Notes: a model not told the origin generated them from the sequence alone. A DNA stretch of 64,000 nt from Amycolatopsis pittospori (GCF_013870525.1 NZ_JACBXD010000005.1:110211-174210), one strand, 5' to 3'. Counted from the first letter of the stretch, positions 17,513 through 25,017 are shown. Numbers and translations: made by a program.

Positions 17513-17998
17513 GTGCGCTTTTTCTACGACACCGAATTCATTGAGGACGGCGTGACGATCGACCTGGTGTCGATCGGTGTCGTGGACGAAAGAGGTCGCG
17601 AGTTCTACGCGGTCTCGACCGATTTCGATCCCGGCAAGGCGGGCCCCTGGGTCCGCGACCACGTACTCCCGAAACTCCCGTCGCCCGCCGACCCGGCGTG
17701 GCGCAGCCGCGAGAAGATCCGCACGGATCTGCTCGAGTTCTTCGGCAAGCCGCCCGGCGGGATCGAACTGTGGGCCTGGTTCGCCGCCTACGACCACGTC
17801 GCGCTGGCCCAGCTCTGGGGGCCGATGCCGGCGCTGCCGCGTCAGCTGCCGCGATTCACCCGTGACCTGCGGCAACGCTGGGAGGACGCGGGCAAGCCGA
17901 AGCTCCCGGCCGCCCCGGACGACCAGCACGACGCCCTGGCCGACGCGCGGCACAACTACCAGCGGTGGCAGATCATCGAGTCCTACTGGCACCGCTGA
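17513..17998 (+). CDS. DEDDh-type 3'-5' exoribonuclease (Rv2179c family)
   Basis: 161 residues from GTG 17513. The first metal-binding pair is in FFYDTEFIEDG (Asp6 and Glu8); WFAAYDHVALAQLWG supplies the middle Asp; the C-terminal DDQHDALADARHNYQ supplies the last His/Asp pair. This short stand-alone RNase T-like family is represented by Rv2179c of M. tuberculosis, an exoribonuclease that trims adenylate-rich RNA ends. The short, single-domain architecture matches. It is followed by palindrome B1 and then the convergent DAHP synthase gene. Confidence 0.82.
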   Translation: MRFFYDTEFIEDGVTIDLVSIGVVDERGREFYAVSTDFDPGKAGPWVRDHVLPKLPSPADPAWRSREKIRTDLLEFFGKPPGGIELWAWFAAYDHVALAQLWGPMPALPRQLPRFTRDLRQRWEDAGKPKLPAAPDDQHDALADARHNYQRWQIIESYWHR

Positions 17999-18008
17999 GG
18001 CCTTCCCG

Positions 18009-18067
18009 CGCGCTATGAACGGCCCGTTACTTGCAAAATTTGCAAGTAACGGGCCGTTCATAGCGCG
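18009..18067. repeat. Family B palindrome, copy 1
   Basis: 29-bp perfect arms (18009-18037 and 18039-18067) around a single central A. The core of the left arm reads GAACGGCCCGTTACTTGCAA. It occupies most of the 90 bases between two convergent stop codons. Near-identical copies are at 44491 and 47534. Perfect symmetry suits a terminator that works in both directions, although no T-run follows on either strand. Confidence 0.88.
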
Positions 18068-18088
18068 TGCCGGAGGCGAAACGGGCAC

Positions 18089-19165
18089 TCAGCGCCGCGC
18101 GTCGACGGCCGCGGCCAGCGTGTCCAGCAGCTCTGCCGTCGTGTCCCAGCCGAGGCACGCGTCCGTGATCGACTGCCCGTAGGTCAGCGAGGACGCCGAG
18201 CCCAGCGTCAGGTCCTGCCGCCCTTCCACCAGGAAGCTCTCCAGCATCAGCCCGGCGATGCCCCGCTCCCCGGCGCCGATGCGGTCGGCGAGTTCGCGCA
18301 CGACCGTGGCCTGTCGCACGTGGTCCTTCGCGCTGTTGCCGTGGCTCGCGTCGATGATCACGCGCTCCGGCAGGCCCGACTTCGCGAGCCGCGCCAGCGT
18401 GTCGGACACGGTCGCGGCGTCGTAGTTCGGGCCGGACGCGCTGCCGCGCAGGATCACGTGGCAGTCCTCGTTGCCGCCGGTGGTGATCAGCGCGGCGAGG
18501 CCGTCGGGGTTGATGCCGGCGAACACGTGGCTCGCGCCGGCCGCGCGGGTGGCGTCGACGGCCACCTGGACGTCGCCCTCGGTCGAGTTCTTGATCCCGA
18601 CCGGCATCGAAAGCGCGCTGCACAGCTGCCGGTGCACCTGGCTCGCGGCGGTCCGCGCGCCGATCGATCCCCAGGTCACGGTGTCGGCGATGAACTGCGG
18701 GGTGATCGGGTCGAGGAATTCGCAGCCGACCGGCAGGCCGAGCGCGGAGACGTCGAGCAGCAGTTTGCGCGCCATCCGCAGACCCTGGTTGACCTCGTAG
18801 GTGCCGTCGAGGCCCGGGTCGTTGATCAGGCCCTTCCAGCCGAGCGTGGTGCGCGGCTTCTCGAAGTAGACGCGCATGACGATGTGCAGGTCGCGGCGGT
18901 GCTCTTCGGCCTTGGCGGCGAGGCGGCGGGCGTAGTCGAGCGCGGCGTCCGCGTCGTGCACCGAGCAGGGCCCGACGACGACGAGGAGCCGGTCGTCCCG
19001 GCCGTCGAGGATGTCGACGGCCGAGGCCCGCCCGGCTAGGACGGTATCGGCGATTTCCGCCGTCATCGGATGTTCGTGCCGCAGCATCGCGGGCGACAGC
19101 AGCGGGTTGATGGCCGCCGTGCGGTGCCCGTCGAGGGCGATCAGGGTGTCAGCGGAGGGAGACAT
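18089..19165 (-). CDS. 3-deoxy-7-phosphoheptulonate synthase, class I (AroF/G/H type)
   Basis: 358 residues. Class I DAHP synthase signatures are present: VVVGPCSVHD near residue 63, RVYFEKPRTTLGWKGLINDP near 97, GARTAASQVHRQL, VGIKNSTEGD and IIDASHGNS. The enzyme condenses phosphoenolpyruvate with erythrose 4-phosphate as the first step of the shikimate pathway in the cytoplasm. M. tuberculosis AroG at the matching locus (Rv2178c) is a class II enzyme, so the locus appears to have changed enzyme type. A leader peptide containing YFWF precedes the gene, pointing to attenuation by aromatic tRNA charging. Confidence 0.9.
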   Translation of the reverse strand: MSPSADTLIALDGHRTAAINPLLSPAMLRHEHPMTAEIADTVLAGRASAVDILDGRDDRLLVVVGPCSVHDADAALDYARRLAAKAEEHRRDLHIVMRVYFEKPRTTLGWKGLINDPGLDGTYEVNQGLRMARKLLLDVSALGLPVGCEFLDPITPQFIADTVTWGSIGARTAASQVHRQLCSALSMPVGIKNSTEGDVQVAVDATRAAGASHVFAGINPDGLAALITTGGNEDCHVILRGSASGPNYDAATVSDTLARLAKSGLPERVIIDASHGNSAKDHVRQATVVRELADRIGAGERGIAGLMLESFLVEGRQDLTLGSASSLTYGQSITDACLGWDTTAELLDTLAAAVDARR

Positions 19166-19179
19166 CTCGGGTCTGGTTT

Positions 19180-19238
19180 CCTTTCGAAAGGGATACCGAC
19201 CCGCGGGAACTCGCCGAGCCGGTGTGATTCCGGCTCGG
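19180..19238 (-). promoter_or_regulatory. Leader hairpins upstream of DAHP synthase (attenuator-like)
   Basis: Between the leader peptide and the DAHP synthase start, a perfect 9-bp stem (CCGAGCCGG at 19214-19222 with CCGGCTCGG at 19230-19238) forms a 7-base-loop hairpin. Closer to the start, CCTTTCGAAAGG (19180-19191) is a perfect palindrome that includes the likely AAAGGA ribosome site. GGGTGG within the leader codons can pair with CCACCC just before the first hairpin, allowing an alternative fold. No T-run follows, so control could be translational rather than by termination. Confidence 0.55.
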
Positions 19239-19246
19239 GGTGGAGG

Positions 19247-19312
19247 TCAGCGCAGGTTCACGCCGCCGTGCCCACCCGGGGCCGGCTTCGTAAACCAGAA
19301 ATAGCGCTGCAC
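19247..19312 (-). CDS. Aromatic leader peptide for DAHP synthase (21 codons)
   Basis: A short frame on the minus strand: GTG at 19312 to TGA at 19247, beginning VQRYFWFTKPAPGG. Codons 4-7 are Tyr-Phe-Trp-Phe, all three end products of the pathway controlled. A TAGCTT hexamer lies 6 bases before the GTG, the spacing expected if transcription starts at the GTG itself, so the leader is probably read from a leaderless transcript; no Shine-Dalgarno is visible. It ends 81 bases before the DAHP synthase ATG. The Tyr-Phe-Trp-Phe run in this position is very unlikely by chance. Confidence 0.72.
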   Translation of the reverse strand: MQRYFWFTKPAPGGHGGVNLR

Positions 19313-19448
19313 GGCGCCAAGCTAGCACATCCCGGACGTGGACCGATTTCCGAGGTGGTCCGCCCTGCACCGATCCAGAGAACTCCCGCTACGCTGGCGT
19401 CGGGACATGTGACTGTCATCTCTACGGAACACAAGACGGAGGCTTCTG

Positions 19449-20474
19449 ATGCGTGTCGGTGTGCTGACCGGCGGTGGCGACTGCCCGGGGCTCAACGCGG
19501 TGATCCGCGGTGTGGTGCGCAAGGGCATCGAGGTGCACGGCTGGGACATCGTCGGGTTCCGCAACGGCTGGAACGGTCCCCTCACCGGGGACAGCCGCCC
19601 GCTCGGCCTGAACGACGTCGAGGACATCCTCACCCGCGGTGGCACGATCCTGCGCTCGTCGCGGACGAACCCGTACAAGGTCGACGGCGGCGTCGACAAG
19701 ATCAAGGCCGTGCTCGCCGAGCAGCAGGTCGACGCGCTGATCGCGATCGGCGGCGAGGACACCCTCGGCGTCGCGAAGCGGCTCACGGACGACGGCGTCG
19801 GCGTCGTCGGCGTGCCCAAGACGATCGACAACGACCTCGGCGCCACGGACTACACGTTCGGCTTCGACACCGCGGTGTCGATCGCCACCGAGGCCATCGA
19901 CCGGCTGCACACCACCGCCGAGTCGCACCACCGCGCGCTGGTCGTCGAGGTCATGGGGCGTCACGCGGGCTGGATCGCGCTGCACTCCGGCCTGGCCGGC
20001 GGCGCGAGCGTGATCCTGGTGCCGGAGCGGCACTTCAACGTCGACCAGGTCGTTTCGTGGGTCGAGCGCCGCTTCGAGAAGGAGTTCGCGCCGATCATCG
20101 TGGTCGCCGAGGGCGCGCTGCCCGAGGGTGGCGAGGAGAAGCTGCTCACCGGTGAGAAGGACGCCTTCGGGCACGTCCGGCTCGGCGGGATCGGCACCTG
20201 GCTGGCCGACGAGATCGCCGCCCGCACCGGCAAGGAGTCCCGCGCCGTCGTGCTCGGGCACGTCCAGCGCGGTGGCACCCCGACGGCGTACGACCGCGTG
20301 CTCGCCACCCGGTTCGGTCTCAACGCCGTCGACGCGGTGGCCGACGGCGACTTCGGCGTGATGGTCGCGCTGCGCGGAACGGACATCGTCCGCGTCAAGC
20401 TCGCCGAAGCGACCGCCGAACTGAAGACCGTCCCGGCGGAACGCTACGAAGAGGCCGAGGTCTTCTTCGGCTGA
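19449..20474 (+). CDS. pfkA: 6-phosphofructokinase with pyrophosphate-type active-site residues
   Basis: 341 residues. GVLTGGGDCPGLNAVIRG opens the phosphate-donor site and PKTIDNDLGATDYTFGFDTA holds the catalytic Asp. The two residues that separate donors are Asp104 (GGEDT) and Lys124 (PKTIDND), numbered here exactly as in the E. coli enzyme, where ATP enzymes have Gly at both. Asp104 plus Lys124 is the pyrophosphate-dependent pattern, as known for the Amycolatopsis methanolica PPi-PFK. Such an enzyme interconverts fructose 6-phosphate + PPi and fructose 1,6-bisphosphate + Pi reversibly. It is divergent to the DAHP synthase gene. Confidence 0.88.
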   Translation: MRVGVLTGGGDCPGLNAVIRGVVRKGIEVHGWDIVGFRNGWNGPLTGDSRPLGLNDVEDILTRGGTILRSSRTNPYKVDGGVDKIKAVLAEQQVDALIAIGGEDTLGVAKRLTDDGVGVVGVPKTIDNDLGATDYTFGFDTAVSIATEAIDRLHTTAESHHRALVVEVMGRHAGWIALHSGLAGGASVILVPERHFNVDQVVSWVERRFEKEFAPIIVVAEGALPEGGEEKLLTGEKDAFGHVRLGGIGTWLADEIAARTGKESRAVVLGHVQRGGTPTAYDRVLATRFGLNAVDAVADGDFGVMVALRGTDIVRVKLAEATAELKTVPAERYEEAEVFFG

Positions 20475-20498
20475 GCGACGTTTCGAAAAGTTTCAGAA

Positions 20499-20540
20499 GA
20501 AGGCCCCTTACTTTGTGCTGAGCTCGGGTAAGGGGCCTTC
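20499..20540. terminator. Family E hairpin behind phosphofructokinase
   Basis: Perfect 13-bp arms GAAGGCCCCTTAC (20499-20511) and GTAAGGGGCCTTC (20528-20540) around a 16-base loop, 24 bases after the pfkA stop. The arms resemble those of family A (AAGGCC followed by CCTT). Probably the pfkA terminator. Confidence 0.75.
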
Positions 20541-20616
20541 GCTTTCCTTGCGGCTCCGCCCTCGCGACGAGTTGAATCGGCCACTCGGGGGATCTGGGTG
20601 GAAGGGCGGGGTTCTC

Positions 20617-22140
20617 ATGGCCGGAGCGGGATCCAACAGGCGCGAATTCCTGAGATGGCTCGCCGCGAGCGGGGCCGGGGTGGCGCTCGCCGGGCTGCTG
20701 CCCGGTTCGGCCGCGGCGAGCGCAGCCGAGGAGATCCTCGTCATCACCCATGTCACGCTGATCGACGGCACGGGGTCGGCGCCGCGCCGCGACGTCTCCG
20801 TCGTACTCGTCGGCGACCGGATCGCCTGGGTCGGCAACTCCGCCCAGGTCCCGGAAACCGGTGGCGCGCGGGAGATCGACGGCCGCGGGAAGTTCCTCAT
20901 CCCCGGGTTGTGGGACATGCACACCCACGGTGCGGACCTGGAGGAGATCGTCCTGCCGTCGCATCTGGCCTACGGCGTCACGGGCGCCCGCGAGATGTGG
21001 GGGTACGCCGAGAACCGCGCGACCCGCGACAAGATCGAACGCGGGGAACTGCTCGGCCCGCGCCTCGTGATGGGGAGCGGGATCGTCGACGGGCCGGTCA
21101 CGCTGCTGGGCCCGCCGGTGCTCCAGGTGTCGACCGAAGCCGAGGCACGGGCCGTGGTCCGCGCGGAGAAAGCCGCGGGCGCCGAGTTCGTCAAGGTCTA
21201 CTCCTACCTCGGTCCCGAGGCGGCGCGCGCGGTCGCGGACGAGGTCCACGAGCAGGGGCTGCGGTTCTCCGGGCACTGGCCGTACAAGCTGTCGCACTTC
21301 GAGGCGAGCGATCTCGGCCAGCACAGCTTCGAACACTTCTTCGGGGTGTCCGTCCACTGCTCGTCCCGGCGCGACGAGATCATCGCCAAGCTCAAGTCGA
21401 CGCCCTTCGATCCCGCCGCGCCACGGGACTTCTTCAACCTGGCCCGCCGTCTGGAGTTCGAGTCGGTCTCCACCTACAGTCCCAACGCCGCGTGGACCTA
21501 CTTCAACCGGATGCGGCGCAACGGCACCTGGCATTCGCCGACGCTGACGATCAACCGGATCGTCACGCAGCCCGCCGAGACCCACAAACAGGACCCGCGG
21601 CTGAAGTACGTGCCCGCCGACATCCGCGAGAGCTGGGCGATGGGCATCGAACGGTTCGCGCCGAAGACCTCCGCGGAGATCGCCCTGCACGAGCGGTACT
21701 ACCAGGAGACGTTGCGTCTGGTCGGGGCCGCGCACGACGCGGGTGTCGGGCTCATCGGCGGCACCGACTGCCTCAACCCGTACACCTTCCCCGGCAGCGG
21801 TCTGCACGAGGAACTGGCCTTCCTGGTCGAAGCCGGGCTCTCGCCGGTGCAGGCGTTGAAGACCGTCACGGGTGACGCGGCGAAGTTCCTCGGCCGCGAG
21901 CGGACTTCGGGCACGATCGCGGCGGGGAAGGAGGCGGACCTCGTGCTGCTGGACGCGAACCCGGCCGCCGACATCCGGAACATCGCGAAGATCGATCTCG
22001 TGGTCACGCGCGGCCGTGTCCTGGACAAGCCGGCGCGACGGCGGATGCTCGACGACGTCGAGACCGCCGCGAACCGCCCGCCCGCCGCGGCCACGAACAC
22101 GCGGATCCAGTCCCTCGCTCGCCGGGGCTGTTGCTGCTGA
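20617..22140 (+). CDS. Tat-exported amidohydrolase-family protein
   Basis: 507 residues from ATG 20617. A Tat signal (SNRREFLRWLAASGAG, then a hydrophobic run to about residue 37) directs export. The metal-dependent hydrolase motifs follow: GLWDMHTHG with the HxH pair near residues 102-104, a Lys in GAEFVKVYSY, His in FSGHWPYK and HSFEHFFG, and the Asp in GGTDCLNPY. The last 60 residues hold the second half of the small beta domain (IAAGKEADLVLLDANPAADI). Substrate class (imidazolonepropionase/prolidase-like amide) is open. The C-terminus ends in CCC. Confidence 0.8.
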   Translation: MAGAGSNRREFLRWLAASGAGVALAGLLPGSAAASAAEEILVITHVTLIDGTGSAPRRDVSVVLVGDRIAWVGNSAQVPETGGAREIDGRGKFLIPGLWDMHTHGADLEEIVLPSHLAYGVTGAREMWGYAENRATRDKIERGELLGPRLVMGSGIVDGPVTLLGPPVLQVSTEAEARAVVRAEKAAGAEFVKVYSYLGPEAARAVADEVHEQGLRFSGHWPYKLSHFEASDLGQHSFEHFFGVSVHCSSRRDEIIAKLKSTPFDPAAPRDFFNLARRLEFESVSTYSPNAAWTYFNRMRRNGTWHSPTLTINRIVTQPAETHKQDPRLKYVPADIRESWAMGIERFAPKTSAEIALHERYYQETLRLVGAAHDAGVGLIGGTDCLNPYTFPGSGLHEELAFLVEAGLSPVQALKTVTGDAAKFLGRERTSGTIAAGKEADLVLLDANPAADIRNIAKIDLVVTRGRVLDKPARRRMLDDVETAANRPPAAATNTRIQSLARRGCCC

Positions 22141-22143
22141 CAC

Positions 22144-22215
22144 CCCCCGCGTTTAGTCCTCTGAATGCGGTAGTTGCACGCGCAAGGACCGCATTCAGAG
22201 GACTGAACGCGGGGG
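22144..22215. repeat. Family C palindrome, copy 2
   Basis: About 28-base arms (from 22144 and to 22215) with one mismatch, containing the same AGTCCTCTGAATGCGGT core as copy 1; the loop again contains a TTGC/GCAA pair. It fills the whole space between the amidohydrolase stop (22140) and the convergent lyase stop (22216). Confidence 0.85.
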
Positions 22216-23658
22216 TCAGATGAGCGCGAGGGTGTCCAGGAGGGACACGGCGCGCGCGATGTCCTCGGTGAGCGGCCGGTCCTCGACACTCGGGTCGAGC
22301 GCGGCGGCGGCGGTCTCGTAAGCGTCCCGAGCGGGGAGCGCGACGAGCTCGGCCTTCCGCATCCGCAGTGCCCGGACGGCCGCGACGAGTTCGCACGCCA
22401 GCACCTGCTGGTACGCCGCCCCGGCCGCGGTCGCCGCTCGCGCCGCCTGGGTGGAGAAGCTCGCGTGGTCCTCGATCCCGCGCGAGACGACGGCGGTGCC
22501 CAGCGTCGCCGGGAGCGCCGCCTGCCGCAGCTCCGTGAGCGCGTCGTGCGCGACGTACTCCAGGATCATCACGCCCGAACTGCCCGACGGCCCGGCCGCG
22601 AGGAACGGCCGCAGCCCGGTGAACTCGGGTTCCACCAGGTCACCGAGCCGGGCCACCGACAGTTCGGCGACCTGGTGCACCGTCGCCCGGACCTGGTCGA
22701 GCGCCGTCGAGACGTACGCGGTGTGGAAATGCGCGTGGTGATAGGCGTCCTGGTGCACCGTCGAGATCATCGGGTTCTCGGTGCTGGCGTTGATCTCCAC
22801 CGCGAGCACGTCGCGCAGATAGTGGATCGCGTCCAGCGCGGGCCCTTGCACCTGCGGGAACGCGCGGAGCCCGAACGGGTCCTGGATGCGGCGCCCGGGT
22901 TTGGGCGTGCCCTCCATCCCGAGCAGCCGCCGCATCTCCGCCGCGCACGCGACCTGCCCGGCGTGTGGCCGCGCCTCGTGCACCGGCGTCGCGTACGCCT
23001 CCGGGTTCCCGTCGAGCGCGATGTAGGTCAGTGCCGCGACGACGTGACTCGCCCGCGTCAGCGTGTCGAGCCGCATGGCCGCGAGGGTCGCTTCGGCCAG
23101 CGTCGCGGCGTTGCTGCTCATGAACGCGAGCGCGTCACCCGCCTGCACCGGCACCGGCGGCACACCGCCCGCGAGCCATGGCCGTTCCCCGGTGAGGGCG
23201 AGCGCGGTTTCGGCGAGCGGGGCGAGATCGCCGGTGCCGATCGCGCCGAGCCGGTGCACCAGCGGCAGGGAGCCGGTCCGCACCGCGGCCGCCAGCGCGC
23301 CGATCAGTTCGGGGCTGAGCCCGGCGCGTCCGGCCAGCAGCTGGTTGAGCCGGATCAGCATCATCGCCCTGGTCTGGGCGGGGGACATGACGTCGCCGCT
23401 GCCGCCGGCGTGACTCCGCAGCAGCCGCAGACCGTGATCGGGCGACTCGCCTTCGCCGACCGGGTCCTCCTTATTGGCGCCGACGCCGGTGGTGCGGCCG
23501 TAGACGATCCGGCGTGTGCTCAGCTCTTCGGCGAGCTTCCACGCGCTCTCGGCGCCGCGCAGCGCGGCGATCGACACATCGATGTTCAGCGGTCCCTCGG
23601 TACCCGCGGCGGTCACGACGTCCGCGCAGCGCAGGGTCCGGCCGTCGACCCGGATCAC
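22216..23658 (-). CDS. MIO-type aromatic amino acid lyase family protein with altered Ala-Ser-Gly triad
   Basis: 480 residues, in the HAL/PAL family. The catalytic Tyr loop (IVYGRTTGVGANKED), the QDPFGLRAFPQVQGP block and STENPMIST all match. The MIO-forming segment, normally GSVGASGDLAPLA, reads LGAIGTGDLAPLA here, so Ala-Ser-Gly is replaced by Gly-Thr-Gly. The canonical NGT region is also changed (SSNAAT). The cofactor normally forms autocatalytically from Ala-Ser-Gly, so either Thr is used or the protein is not a conventional lyase. No hut genes are adjacent, which argues against histidine degradation. Start ATG 23658. Confidence 0.8.
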   Translation of the reverse strand: MIRVDGRTLRCADVVTAAGTEGPLNIDVSIAALRGAESAWKLAEELSTRRIVYGRTTGVGANKEDPVGEGESPDHGLRLLRSHAGGSGDVMSPAQTRAMMLIRLNQLLAGRAGLSPELIGALAAAVRTGSLPLVHRLGAIGTGDLAPLAETALALTGERPWLAGGVPPVPVQAGDALAFMSSNAATLAEATLAAMRLDTLTRASHVVAALTYIALDGNPEAYATPVHEARPHAGQVACAAEMRRLLGMEGTPKPGRRIQDPFGLRAFPQVQGPALDAIHYLRDVLAVEINASTENPMISTVHQDAYHHAHFHTAYVSTALDQVRATVHQVAELSVARLGDLVEPEFTGLRPFLAAGPSGSSGVMILEYVAHDALTELRQAALPATLGTAVVSRGIEDHASFSTQAARAATAAGAAYQQVLACELVAAVRALRMRKAELVALPARDAYETAAAALDPSVEDRPLTEDIARAVSLLDTLALI

Positions 23659-23696
23659 GGCGGCCTCCTTTCACGACCGCCCCACTATGAACGCCT

Positions 23697-24167
23697 TCAG
23701 TCCGAGGGCGGCTGCCAGGGCGGGCGGTTGCCCCAGTCCCACTTCGGCATGGGCTCGGGGACGGTGACCTCGCGGCCGGGCTGGGAGAACATCACCGCGA
23801 GCCGGCTGCCCCATTCGACGTACGCGGCGAACGCGGAGCGGAACTCCGGGTCGGCCGGGAGCCCGGCCTCGTCGGCGGCGTCGAAGAGCAGGTTCACCCA
23901 GCGGCGCCGCTGCTGCTCGGTGATGGCCCGGCCGAGGTGCCGCCCGACCATGTGCCGATGGCCGCCGTGCTCGCCGCTGTAGGTCTCCGGGCCGCCGAAG
24001 ACCTCGGCGAGCCAGACCGCGACGTGTTCGGGGTGGCCGGGGTCCATGTCGCGGAAGACCGGCTCCAGCAACGGGTCCTTCAGGACGTGGCCGTAGAAGA
24101 CCTGGGTCAGCCGCCGCAGGGCGTCCAGCCCGCCCGCCCATTCGTACAACGTCGGCGTCTCGGTCAC
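23697..24167 (-). CDS. Group II truncated hemoglobin-like globin
   Basis: 156 residues from GTG 24167, chosen because GGAGG lies 7 bases upstream; a longer frame to 24212 lacks a site. TLYEWAGGLDALRRLTQVFYGHVLKDPLLEPVFRDM is the N-terminal half of the 2-on-2 globin fold, here given in parts: the distal pocket Tyr is in VFYGHV, and the proximal His is in HMVGRHLGRAI. The C-terminal extension is Trp/Pro-rich (WDWGNRPPWQPP). Group II globins bind O2 and NO and aid nitrosative or oxidative defence. It is divergent to an HxlR regulator. Confidence 0.82.
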   Translation of the reverse strand: MTETPTLYEWAGGLDALRRLTQVFYGHVLKDPLLEPVFRDMDPGHPEHVAVWLAEVFGGPETYSGEHGGHRHMVGRHLGRAITEQQRRRWVNLLFDAADEAGLPADPEFRSAFAAYVEWGSRLAVMFSQPGREVTVPEPMPKWDWGNRPPWQPPSD

Positions 24168-24271
24168 GTAAGGTCCTCCCAGCGGCGATGATCTTCCGGT
24201 CCGGCAAGGCAACCACTGCGAACCGCCGGGGGCAACCGCTTACTTTTCGGTGCGTACCAACGGGAGTGGCG

Positions 24272-24613
24272 ATGAAGCGGTATCACTGCGCTGTCGAACT
24301 GGCCGTCGACGTCATCGGGGGCAAGTGGAAGCCGGTGATCCTCGCGCATCTGAAGGAGGGCGTGCACCGCTACGGCGAACTCCGGCGCCGCATGCCCGGC
24401 GTCAGCGAGAAGATGCTGACCCAGCACCTGCGCGAACTGGAGGCCGACGGACTCGTCCGGCGGGAGAGCCTCGGTGGCCGGGTCCCGCACGTCGAGTACC
24501 GCCTCACCGAGGAAGGGGAGCGGTTACGCCCCGCACTCCAGGCGCTCTACGACTGGGGGACGCGGCGGGCGGCCGACACCGGGATCACGTTCGAGCCGTT
24601 ACCTATTCACTGA
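24272..24613 (+). CDS. HxlR-family transcriptional regulator
   Basis: 113 residues from ATG 24272 behind GGGAG. The protein opens with the HxlR hallmark Cys (RYHCAVELAVDVIGGKWKPV), then the winged helix: HRYGELRRRMPGVSEKMLTQ, HLRELEADGLVRRES, and the wing VEYRLTEEG. The N-terminal Cys can act as a redox or electrophile sensor in this family. It is divergent to the truncated globin gene with a 104-base shared promoter region, so it likely controls that gene (inference). Its 3' end overlaps the convergent arsR gene by 7 bases. Confidence 0.85.
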   Translation: MKRYHCAVELAVDVIGGKWKPVILAHLKEGVHRYGELRRRMPGVSEKMLTQHLRELEADGLVRRESLGGRVPHVEYRLTEEGERLRPALQALYDWGTRRAADTGITFEPLPIH

Positions 24614-24915
24614 CTGTCCGCGTCGAGGTGCTGTTCGAGCGCGTCGATCCGGCCCTCCCAGAACCGGCGGTACGGCGCGAGCCAGGCGTCGACCTCCGCG
24701 AGCGGCTCCGGGCGAAGCCGGTAACACCTCCGCTGCGCGGCGACGCGAACGGTGACCAGACCCGCTTCGCGTAGTACACGTAGATGCTTCGATACCGCCG
24801 GCTGGCTCAGTTCGAGGACCTCGACGAGCTCGTTGACCGACCTTTCGCCGTCCCGCAGGAGATCGAGGATGGTGCGTCGTCGCGGCTCGGCGAGGATCTC
24901 GAAAGTCTGCATCAT
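24607..24915 (-). CDS. ArsR-family transcriptional regulator
   Basis: About 101-102 residues; two ATGs occur in tandem (24915 and 24912). A longer frame to 25053 exists but runs through the operator and the chitinase control region, so the short form is chosen. The winged helix reads FEILAEPRRRTILDLL, then SVNELVEVLELSQPAVSKHL as recognition helix region and VLREAGLVTVRVAAQRRCYR. No clear metal-binding ELCVCDL motif, so the signal is unknown. A 28-base operator-like palindrome lies directly before the start, suggesting autoregulation. Confidence 0.84.
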   Translation of the reverse strand: MMQTFEILAEPRRRTILDLLRDGERSVNELVEVLELSQPAVSKHLRVLREAGLVTVRVAAQRRCYRLRPEPLAEVDAWLAPYRRFWEGRIDALEQHLDADSQ

Positions 24916-24918
24916 CCA

Positions 24919-24946
24919 GGAAATGTGCCCTGTGGGGCATATTTCC
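24919..24946. promoter_or_regulatory. Operator-like palindrome upstream of arsR
   Basis: Arms GGAAATGTGCCC (24919-24930) and GGGCATATTTCC (24935-24946) agree at 11 of 12 positions across a TGTG centre. The site starts 4 bases upstream of the first arsR ATG. Its size and position are those of an ArsR-family operator. Confidence 0.65.
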
Positions 24947-24980
24947 GTCAAGGAATGTTCGAAAATGTCCATCCGAAAGT

Positions 24981-25017
24981 CTTGGTCTGAACCATTGACG
25001 GAGTGGTCTAGTCCACT
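24981..25017. promoter_or_regulatory. Tandem DasR-responsive-element-like sites before chitinase
   Basis: AGTGGTCTAGTCCACT at 25002-25017 matches the Streptomyces DasR site (ACTGGTCTAGACCACT) at 14 of 16 positions. A weaker second copy, CTTGGTCTGAACCATT, is at 24981-24996 (11 of 16). They lie 62-99 bases before the chitinase ATG. DasR is a GntR-family repressor released by amino-sugar phosphates and controls chitin use in actinomycetes. Confidence 0.75.

Noticed and set aside
22216..23658. Histidine utilisation (hut) lyase.
   Set aside because: No hutU, hutI or hutG genes adjoin and the MIO triad is altered, so a HutH label is not justified.
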